Shown here: positions 57,591-64,000 of the stretch, one piece after another
Numbering within the stretch: position 1 is the first letter of the stretch
Layout: every line of letters begins with the position of its first letter
NCBI RefSeq assembly: GCF_003696315.1
Contig: NZ_RFFN01000003.1
Span: forward strand, 434,001-498,000
Source of the DNA: Pseudomonas songnenensis
GTDB lineage: Bacteria; Pseudomonadota; Gammaproteobacteria; Pseudomonadales; Pseudomonadaceae
Direction of reading: 5' to 3'
DNA length: 64,000 bases
Notes under the pieces: generated by a model
What the model saw: only the letters and a program-made list of their open reading frames with translations
Told to the model about the DNA's origin: nothing
The model's database searches: none
Position numbers and translations under genes: made by a program

Positions 57591-57615
57591 AAACGGAGCC
57601 GTCAGGCTCCGTTTT
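57591..57615 (+). terminator. Terminator after the TRAP binding protein
   Basis: AAACGGAGCC-GTCA-GGCTCCGTTT (57591-57614) followed by T is a strong intrinsic terminator 18 bp after the stop. The A-tract at its 5' side could make it work on both strands. Confidence 0.9.
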
Positions 57616-57749
57616 CGCATCTTGCCCTGTGCTCAACCGGCGCGACCAACGGTCGCAAGCAAAAGCCGGTAACATACTGCCGCTGGCCAACCCCTGCCGG
57701 CCTCGGCAGGATGGCGCGCGTACTCCACTCTTTTCAGCGGGAACACTCA

Positions 57750-58592
57750 ATGCAACGTGTGCTTAGCATCTTCATGGCGCTGTGTATCAGCCTGACCTTC
57801 GCGCTCGACGCCCACGCCAAGCGCTTCGGCGGCGGCAAGAGCTTCGGCTCGGCGCCCAGCCACCAGACCCGCCAGGCGCCTCAGCAGACCCAGGCAGCAC
57901 CGAACCAGGCTGGCCGTCAGACGCCCGCTGCTGCCAGCGGCGCTTCGCGCTGGCTCGGCCCGTTGGCCGGCCTGGCCGCCGGTGGCCTGCTCGCCTCGAT
58001 GTTCATGGGCGACGGCTTCGAAGGCATCCAGTTCATGGATATCCTGATCTTCGGCGTGATCGCATTCCTGCTGTTCCGCTTCCTCGCCGCCCGCCGTCGC
58101 CAGCAGCAGCCTGCCATGGCCGGCCATGCCCCGATGCAGCGTGAAATGCCGCAGCAGCCTGCGACCTCCATCTTCGGTGGCAGCGCCGCCCCGGTTGCCG
58201 CCGCTCCGGTGATCAACGCCCCGGCCTGGTTCAACGAGCAGAGCTTCGTCGCTGCGGCCCGCGAGCACTTCCTCTCGCTGCAGCAGCACTGGGACGCCAA
58301 CGAGATGGACAAGATCTCCGAGTTCGTTACCCCTCAGCTGCTGGGCTTCCTCAAGCAGGAGCGCGCCGAGATCGGTGATGCCTATCAGTCGACCTACATC
58401 GACGATCTGCAGATCCAGCTCGACGGCGTCGACGACGATGCCGAAAAGACCACCGCCACCCTGACCTTCAGCGGTGTATCGAAGACCTCGCGCTTCGACC
58501 AGGGCGAGCCGTTCAGCGAAAGCTGGCGCATGGAACGTGCCCAGGGCGAGAACCAGCCCTGGCTGGTCGCCGGTATCCGTCAGAACGCCTGA
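57750..58592 (+). CDS. Tim44-like domain protein, membrane-anchored
   Basis: A 280-residue protein: signal or anchor MQRVLSIFMALCISLTFALD, a Gly/Ser/Gln-rich region (RFGGGKSFGSAPS), two hydrophobic segments (GPLAGLAAGGLLASMFMG; DILIFGVIAFLLFRFL), a flexible Pro/Ala linker and a C-terminal Tim44-like domain (FVAAAREHFLSLQQHWDANE ... ENQPWLVAGI). Bacterial members are of unclear function. ATG 57750 fits the leader sequence, though its ribosome-binding site is weak. Confidence 0.88.
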   Translation: MQRVLSIFMALCISLTFALDAHAKRFGGGKSFGSAPSHQTRQAPQQTQAAPNQAGRQTPAAASGASRWLGPLAGLAAGGLLASMFMGDGFEGIQFMDILIFGVIAFLLFRFLAARRRQQQPAMAGHAPMQREMPQQPATSIFGGSAAPVAAAPVINAPAWFNEQSFVAAAREHFLSLQQHWDANEMDKISEFVTPQLLGFLKQERAEIGDAYQSTYIDDLQIQLDGVDDDAEKTTATLTFSGVSKTSRFDQGEPFSESWRMERAQGENQPWLVAGIRQNA

Positions 58593-58642
58593 CCGGCACC
58601 ATTCCGGAACCCACACCGGCCTGCCTCCGGACAGGCCACGAA

Positions 58643-58665
58643 GACCCCGCCCCGGCGGGGTTTTT
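58643..58665 (+). terminator. Terminator after the Tim44-like gene
   Basis: CCCCGCC-CC-GGCGGGG (58645-58660) followed by TTTTT is a clear intrinsic terminator about 50 bp after the stop. Confidence 0.9.
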
Positions 58666-58702
58666 CGTTTCTGCCGCGCCCTCCTGCGACCTTTTGCTGT
58701 GC

Positions 58703-58736
58703 AAAAAAAACCGGCCGCGGAGCTAACCGCGGCCGG
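58703..58736 (-). terminator. Terminator of the hydrolase-ohr strand
   Basis: On the minus strand CCGGCCGCGG-TTAGCT-CCGCGGCCGG (58736 to 58711) is followed by eight T (58710 to 58703). It closes the leftward ohr-hydrolase unit 18 bp after the hydrolase stop. Confidence 0.93.
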
Positions 58737-58753
58737 CACAGCGACGCATCCGA

Positions 58754-59704
58754 TCATTTCCTGAGAAAGTCCAGCAGGTCCTGATTGAAGCGCCCCTTGT
58801 GGGTGTCGGTGAGGCCGTGCGGCGCGCCGGGATAGACGATCAGCTTCGCACCCTTGATCAGTGCGGCGGATGCCTTGCCCGAGCTGTCCAGCGGCACGAT
58901 CTGGTCATCGTCGCCGTGGATCACCAGCGTCGGCACGTCGAACTTCTTCAGGTCGCCGCGGAAATCGGTGGCCGAGAAAGCGGCGATGGAGTCGTAGGTG
59001 TTCTTGTGCCCGGCCTGCAGCCCCTGGGCGCGCCAGTTGTCGATCAGCCCCTGGGAAACCTTCGCACCCGGACGATTGAAGCCATAGAACGGGCCCGAGG
59101 CGAGGTCGAGATACAGCTGTGCGCGATCCTCCAGCGATGCCTTGCGGATGCCGTCGAAGACTTCCAGCGGCAGGCCACCCGGGTTATCCGCGGTTTTCAG
59201 CATCATCGGCGGCACGGCGCTGACCAGCACGGCCTTTTTTACCCGCCCAGTGCCGTGCCGACCAATGTAGCGCGCCACCTCCCCGCCACCGGTGGAGAAG
59301 CCCACCAGGGTGACCGCCTTCAAATCGAGCGCTTCGATCACCGCGGCCAGGTCATCGGCGTAGTGATCCATGTCGTTGCCTTGCCACGGCTGACTGGAGC
59401 GCCCATGACCGCGGCGGTCGTGAGCGACCACGCGATAGCCTTCGGATGCGAGGAACAGCATCTGCGATTCCCAGCTGTCCGAATTGAGCGGCCAGCCATG
59501 GCTGAAGGTGACCACCGGACCATCCTTCGGGCCCCAGTCCTTGTAGTACAGCTGCACGCCATCGGCCGTGGTGATGGTGCTGGCGGTGCGGACGCTGGCG
59601 ATGCTGGATGTCGGTTGCGTCGCCTGCATCGGCTGCGCGGCGAAGGCCGGCTGCATCGCGATGGCCAGCAGCGGGAGGGTGAAGGTACGGATGATGGCAT
59701 TCAT
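58754..59704 (-). CDS. Secreted alpha/beta hydrolase, non-heme chloroperoxidase-like
   Basis: A 316-residue hydrolase with a signal peptide [22 protein letters not shown]. The body matches the chloroperoxidase/esterase family: [30 protein letters not shown], nucleophile Ser in [12 protein letters not shown], Asp in [10 protein letters not shown] and His in [15 protein letters not shown] lies 9 bases before the ATG. It follows ohr by 37 bp and is probably co-transcribed, suggesting a link to oxidative or xenobiotic stress; substrate unknown. Confidence 0.9.
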   Translation of the reverse strand: MNAIIRTFTLPLLAIAMQPAFAAQPMQATQPTSSIASVRTASTITTADGVQLYYKDWGPKDGPVVTFSHGWPLNSDSWESQMLFLASEGYRVVAHDRRGHGRSSQPWQGNDMDHYADDLAAVIEALDLKAVTLVGFSTGGGEVARYIGRHGTGRVKKAVLVSAVPPMMLKTADNPGGLPLEVFDGIRKASLEDRAQLYLDLASGPFYGFNRPGAKVSQGLIDNWRAQGLQAGHKNTYDSIAAFSATDFRGDLKKFDVPTLVIHGDDDQIVPLDSSGKASAALIKGAKLIVYPGAPHGLTDTHKGRFNQDLLDFLRK

Positions 59705-59741
59705 GGCGTGTGTCTCCTGTTCGTAATTACGATGGGCTGGA

Positions 59742-60170
59742 TCAATCGGCGAGGATCAGGGTTACGTCGATGTTGCCGCGGGTGGCATTGGAGTACGGGC
59801 AGACCACGTGGGCCTGCTCGACCAACTCCTGCAACACGTCGCGGGCGATGCCGGGGGCACTGATGGTCAGCTCGGCCTCGATGCCGAAGCCGGTGGGGAT
59901 CTGGCCGATGCCGACCTTGCCGGTGATGCGCGTATCCGCCGGCAGCGTGACCTTCTGCTTGCCGGCGACGAACTTCAGCGCACCGAGAAAGCAGGCCGAG
60001 TAACCGGCGGCGAACAGCTGCTCGGGATTGGTGCCGGGGCCGCCAGCGCCGCCCAGTTCACGCGGCGTGGACAGTTGCACGTCGAGCGCCTGGTCGGACG
60101 AACTGGCGCGGCCTTCGCGGCCGCCGGTGGCGGTTGCAGTGGCGGTGTAGAGGATCTTCTCGATGGACAT
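59742..60170 (-). CDS. ohr: Organic hydroperoxide resistance protein
   Basis: A 142-residue Ohr/OsmC peroxidase. The two reactive cysteines are in [13 protein letters not shown] and [13 protein letters not shown], and the Arg is in the N-terminal half. It detoxifies organic hydroperoxides using lipoylated partners. The AACPYS-type second motif and length separate Ohr from OsmC. AGGAG lies 8 bases before the ATG. It is divergent from an AraC gene rather than from the usual ohrR. Confidence 0.94.
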   Translation of the reverse strand: MSIEKILYTATATATGGREGRASSSDQALDVQLSTPRELGGAGGPGTNPEQLFAAGYSACFLGALKFVAGKQKVTLPADTRITGKVGIGQIPTGFGIEAELTISAPGIARDVLQELVEQAHVVCPYSNATRGNIDVTLILAD

Positions 60171-60286
60171 GATGGTGACTCCTGTTTCTGGTTGCCGGAG
60201 CGGTGCTGCCCGGTAAGCGCTATTCTCCTCAGCACGAAAAACTATTGGTGACGTAAAGTCTTTGAAAATTGATCAGGAGTACAAAG

Positions 60287-61123
60287 ATGGCTGACCGCCT
60301 CGCCGCACTGATGACGCACTTCCCGATGCGCGCCCAGGTGTTCAACACCGGGCCGCTGTGCGGCATCAACACGTTGCAGAGCGATGGCGTGCACGGGCAG
60401 CTGCACCTGGTTCGCCGCGGCGAGGTGGAGGTCCGCTACGGCCGGGAGACGCTGCACGTCACGCAGCCGAGCCTGCTGCTGTTCCCGCGACCGCTGACGC
60501 ATCGCTTCATCACCGCGCCGGACCGCGAGGTGGATATGGTCTGCGCGAACCTGACGTTCGAGGGGGGCAGCGCCAACCCGATCGCCTCTGCCCTGGCCGA
60601 TCTGGTCTGCCTGCCGCTGGATGGCGTGTGGGGCGCCGAGCCGGTGCTCTCGCTGCTGTTCGAGGAAGCCTTCGAGCAGCGCTGCGGGCGCATGGCGCTG
60701 GTGGAGCGGCTGGTAGAGGTGGTGATGATCCAGATCCTGCGTCAGCTGATGGAAAGCGACGAGGTCAGCGGCGGCCTGCTCTCCGGCCTCGCCCATCCGC
60801 GTCTGCGCAACGCGCTGGTGGCGATGCACGAAGCGCCCGCCCAGGACTGGACGCTCGACAACCTCGCCGGCGTCGCCGGAATGTCGCGTAGCGCCTTCGC
60901 CACCACCTTCCGCGAAACGCTCGGGCAGACGCCCGGCCAGTATCTGCAGGGCTGGCGCGTGCGCCTGGCGCAGAAAGCGCTGCAGCGCGGGCGGCCGCTG
61001 AAGGTGATCGCCACCGAGGTCGGCTACGGCAGCGAAGCGGCGCTGTCACGGGCATTCAAGGCGCAAGCCGGACAAACGCCGCGGGAATGGAAGAACCAGC
61101 TTGCCGCCTCGACCAGCGCCTGA
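60287..61123 (+). CDS. AraC-family transcriptional regulator
   Basis: A 278-residue regulator with an N-terminal cupin-like sensor (LHLVRRGEVEVRYGRETL, LLFPRPLTHRFI) and a C-terminal AraC pair of helix-turn-helices (LAGVAGMSRSAFATTFRETL and VIATEVGYGSEAALSRAFK). ATG 60287 has CAGGAG 7 bases upstream. Divergent from ohr-hydrolase (116 bp apart), it is the likely regulator of those genes. The inducer is unknown. Confidence 0.9.
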   Translation: MADRLAALMTHFPMRAQVFNTGPLCGINTLQSDGVHGQLHLVRRGEVEVRYGRETLHVTQPSLLLFPRPLTHRFITAPDREVDMVCANLTFEGGSANPIASALADLVCLPLDGVWGAEPVLSLLFEEAFEQRCGRMALVERLVEVVMIQILRQLMESDEVSGGLLSGLAHPRLRNALVAMHEAPAQDWTLDNLAGVAGMSRSAFATTFRETLGQTPGQYLQGWRVRLAQKALQRGRPLKVIATEVGYGSEAALSRAFKAQAGQTPREWKNQLAASTSA

Positions 61124-61278
61124 ACGCGGCGCGCGACCACCACAGGCCGAACGACTGGCTACATGTGCAGCCGCGATTCCGGGAATTAATTCTTCACTTT
61201 CTGAAAGCTTGGCTAAGCTCCTTGGCAGACGCCGGCAAAGCATCGGCGTTCCAGCCTGATAAGAAAGGAGAACCTGCG

Positions 61279-64000
61279 ATGGATATGAACCGTCGACAGT
61301 TCTTCAAGGTCTGCGGTGTGGGCCTTGGGGCGTCGAGCATGGCGGCATTGGGCATGGCCCCACCAACGGCATATGCCGAGTCGATCCGGCATTTCAAACT
61401 GACCAACACCCGTGAAACCCGCAACACCTGCCCCTACTGCTCCGTCGGTTGCGGGCTGATCCTCTACAGCCAGGGCAGCGGCGGCAAGAACGTCGCACAG
61501 AACATCATCCACATCGAAGGCGACTCCGATCACCCGGTCAACCGCGGCACGCTCTGCCCGAAGGGCGCGGGCCTGCTGGACTTCGTTCACAGCCCCAACC
61601 GCCTGACCCATCCGGAAGTCCGAGAAGCCGGCAGCAACGAGTGGAAGCGCATCGAGTGGAGCGAAGCCCTCGACCGCATCGCCCGGCTGATGAAGGACGA
61701 CCGCGACGCCAACTTCATCGAGCGCAACGACAAGGGCCAGACGGTCAACCGCTGGCTGACTACCGGTTTCCTCGCCGCCTCGGCATCATCCAACGAGGCC
61801 GGCTACATCACCCACAAGGTGGTTCGATCACTCGGCATATTGGCGTTCGACAACCAGGCACGTGTCTGACACGGCCCGACGGTGGCAAGTCTTGCCCCGA
61901 CGTTTGGCCGCGGCGCGATGACCAATCACTGGAGTGATATCCAGAACGCCGATCTGATCCTGATCATGGGCGGTAACGCCGCCGAAGCGCACCCGTGCGG
62001 CTTCAAATGGGTCACCGAAGCCAAGGCGCGCAACAAGGCCCGGCTGGTCGTGGTCGATCCGCGCTTCACCCGTTCGGCCTCGGTGGCCGACATGTATGCG
62101 CCGATCCGCACCGGCACGGACATCGCCTTCCTCGGCGGGCTGATCAACTACCTGCTGGAAAACGACAAGATCCAGCACGAGTACGTGGTCAACTACACCG
62201 ATGTCTCGTTCATCGTGAAGGAAGGCTTCGGCTTCGAGAACGGCCTGTTCAACGGCTACGACGCCGACCGCCGCGCCTACCCGGACAAATCAGCCTGGAG
62301 CTACGAGCTGGACGAGGACGGCTTCGCCCGCGTCGACAAGAGCCTCACCCATCCGCGCTGCGTCTATAACCTGCTCAAGCAGCACTACAGCCGCTACACG
62401 CCGGAGGTGGTCAGCAACATCTGCGGCACGCCGCAGGACAAGATGCTGCAGATCTGGGAGACCATCGCCGAGACCTCGGCCCCGGGCAAGGTCATGACCA
62501 TCATGTACGCCCTGGGCTGGACGCAGCACTCGGTGGGCTCGCAGATGATCCGCACCGGCGCCATGGTGCAGCTGCTGCTCGGCAACATCGGCATGCCCGG
62601 TGGTGGCATGAATGCCCTGCGCGGCCACTCCAACATCCAGGGCCTGACCGACCTGGGCCTGCTCTCCAACCTGTTGCCGGGCTACATGACGCTGCCGCTG
62701 GAGGCCGAGCAGGACTACACCGCCTACATCACCAAGCGCACCGCCAAGCCGCTGCGCCCGGGGCAGCTGTCCTACTGGCAGCACTACGAGAAATTCCACG
62801 TCAGCCTGATGAAGGCCTGGTACGGCAGGAACGCCACCGCGGAGAACAACTGGGGCTACGACTGGCTGCCAAAGCTGGATATCCCCGGCTACGACGTGCT
62901 CAAGGTGTTCGACATGATGTACCAGGGGCAGGTCAACGGCTATTTCTGCCAGGGCTTCAACCCCATCGCCTCGTTCCCCAACAAGGCGAAGGTGAGCGCG
63001 GCGCTGGCCAAGCTCAAGTACCTGGTGATCATGGACCCGTTGGCCACCGAGACCTCGGAGTTCTGGCGCAACGCCGGCGAGTACAACGACGTCGACACCG
63101 CCAGCATCCAGACCACGGTGTTCCGCCTGCCGACCACCTGCTTTGCCGAGGAGGACGGCTCGCTGGTCAACAGCGGCCGCTGGCTGCAGTGGCACTGGAA
63201 GGCCGCCGAGCCACCGGGACAGGCGAAGACCGACGTGGTGATCATGGGCGGGCTGTTCCATCGCCTGCGCGAGCTCTACCGCAAGGAAGGCGGCGCCTAT
63301 GCCGAGCCACTGATGAACATCGATTGGGGCTATCGCCAGCCGGAAGAACCGAGCGCCGAGGAAATTGCCCAGGAGTACAACGGCAAGGCACTGGCCGACG
63401 TCTTCGACCTGCAGACAGGCGCCCAGCTGGCCAAGGCCGGCGAGCTGCTGCCGGGCTTCGGCCTGCTGCGCGCCGACGGCACCACCTCGAGTGGCTGCTG
63501 GATCTTCTGCGGCTCCTGGACCCAGGCCGGCAACCAGATGGCCCGCCGCGACAACGCCGACCCCTACGGCATGGGCCAGACGCTGGGCTGGGCCTGGGCC
63601 TGGCCGGCCAACCGGCGCATCCTCTACAACCGCGCCTCGGCCGATCCGGCGGGCAATCCGTGGGATGCGCAGAAGAAGCGCCTGGTGTGGTGGGACGGCG
63701 GCAAGTGGGGCGGCACCGACGTGCCGGACTTCAAGGTCGATTCACGGCCGGAAGATGGCATGAATCCGTTCATCATGAACCCCGAGGGGGTGGCACGGCT
63801 GTTCGCCGTGGACAAGATGAACGAGGGGCCATTCCCCGAGCACTACGAGCCGTTCGAAACGCCGATCGGACGCAACCCGCTGCATCCGGGCAACGCGCAG
63901 GCGATCAGCAACCCCGCCGCGCGGGTGTTCAAGAACGACATGGAGCTGTTCGGCACCGCCGAGGACTTCCCCTATGCCGCCACCACCTACCGACTGACGG
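61279..64000 (+). CDS. fdnG: Formate dehydrogenase (FdnG/FdoG type), selenoprotein, 3' end beyond window
   Basis: The catalytic, molybdopterin subunit of a membrane-associated formate dehydrogenase; 907 codons are present and the frame is still open at the edge. A twin-arginine signal MDMNRRQFFKVCGVGLG targets it to the periplasm. Fe-S ligands lie in CPYCSVGCG and GTLCPKGAG. Codon 197 is an in-frame TGA (61867-61869) read as selenocysteine, between FDNQARV and HGPTVASLAPTFGRG; both flanks match known FdnG. Downstream blocks such as NADLILIMGGNAAEAHP and GNIGMPGGGMNALRGHSN continue the same protein. ATG 61279 has AAAGGAG 8 bases upstream. fdnH/fdnI-like subunits should follow. Confidence 0.96.
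61867..61899 (+). other. Selenocysteine UGA with SECIS-like hairpin
   Basis: TGA at 61867-61869 is followed by a stem-loop: GG (61881-61882), a bulged T (61883), GGCA (61884-61887), loop AGTCT (61888-61892), TGCC (61893-61896), CC. The bulged U and a GU-containing apical loop about 20 bases after the UGA are the features SelB needs in E. coli fdhF/fdnG mRNA. The genome should therefore encode selA, selB, selC and selD. Confidence 0.88.

Noticed and set aside
61226-61250. Sigma-54-like promoter (TTGGCAG...GGCA) ahead of the formate dehydrogenase
   Set aside because: The GG to GC spacing is one base short of the strict -24/-12 rule.
61867-61869. Premature stop making the formate dehydrogenase gene a pseudogene
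   Set aside because: The codon sits exactly at the known Sec position, the downstream frame is fully conserved for over 2 kb, and a SECIS-like stem follows.

Overview
The window is high-GC, densely coded gammaproteobacterial DNA. Gene content and order point to a pseudomonad of the Pseudomonas stutzeri (Stutzerimonas) type. From memory of P. aeruginosa PAO1, the stretch purK-purE ... LysR-aspA ... MocR-PaiB-GNAT ... pycB-pycA-pycR-RpiR-zwf-(U32 peptidase)-(GGDEF/EAL)-uvrD follows the PA5425 to PA5443 order. The ectABCD-ask_ect cluster is what is known from P. stutzeri. No rRNA, tRNA, insertion sequence, phage gene or CRISPR array was seen.

Layout. (1) 1-10580 is one sulfur-starvation locus read outward from an AT-rich control region (6002-6258). 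To the left run an RBBP9-type hydrolase, the 1-Cys peroxiredoxin lsfA and ssuEADCBF (sulfonate uptake and desulfonation; ssuF is cut by the window edge). To the right run oscA, a possible Cys-containing leader peptide, and sbp-cysTWA (sulfate uptake). (2) 10677-14910 holds ldhA, a uracil-DNA-glycosylase-like gene, a DUF3299 lipoprotein-like secreted protein, a small membrane protein and purEK. (3) 15069-23510 looks accessory: an orphan sensor kinase, quiC (3-dehydroshikimate dehydratase) and a single-module A-PCP-TE enzyme whose thioesterase carries Cys in place of Ser, followed by a LysR gene. (4) 23673-36536 is C4/nitrogen metabolism: aspA, a dicarboxylate/glutamate symporter, MocR/PaiB/GNAT, an XRE regulator, an AGCS symporter, asparaginase, a periplasmic binding protein, carbonic anhydrase, glutaminase and a SbtA-SbtB bicarbonate pair. 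(5) 36726-43867 is pycB-pycA with pycR, then hexR and zwf, two divergent regulator/enzyme pairs with visible candidate operators. (6) 44422-49252 is the ectoine/hydroxyectoine operon with its own aspartokinase. (7) 49417-61123 is mostly housekeeping: YdcH, trhP-like U32 peptidase, a GGDEF/EAL protein, uvrD, an orphan TRAP binding lipoprotein, a Tim44-like protein, a secreted hydrolase, ohr and an AraC regulator. (8) 61279 to the right edge is the catalytic subunit of a membrane-type formate dehydrogenase, with an in-frame UGA read as selenocysteine.

How it fits together. Region 1 scavenges sulfate and sulfonates and guards against peroxide. Regions 4 and 5 converge on oxaloacetate, aspartate and fumarate: asparaginase and AspA feed in nitrogen and carbon, and bicarbonate uptake/hydration genes sit beside the two-subunit pyruvate carboxylase that uses bicarbonate. 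Region 6 draws aspartate into ectoine through a dedicated aspartokinase. All family assignments come from reading motifs; no database search was run.
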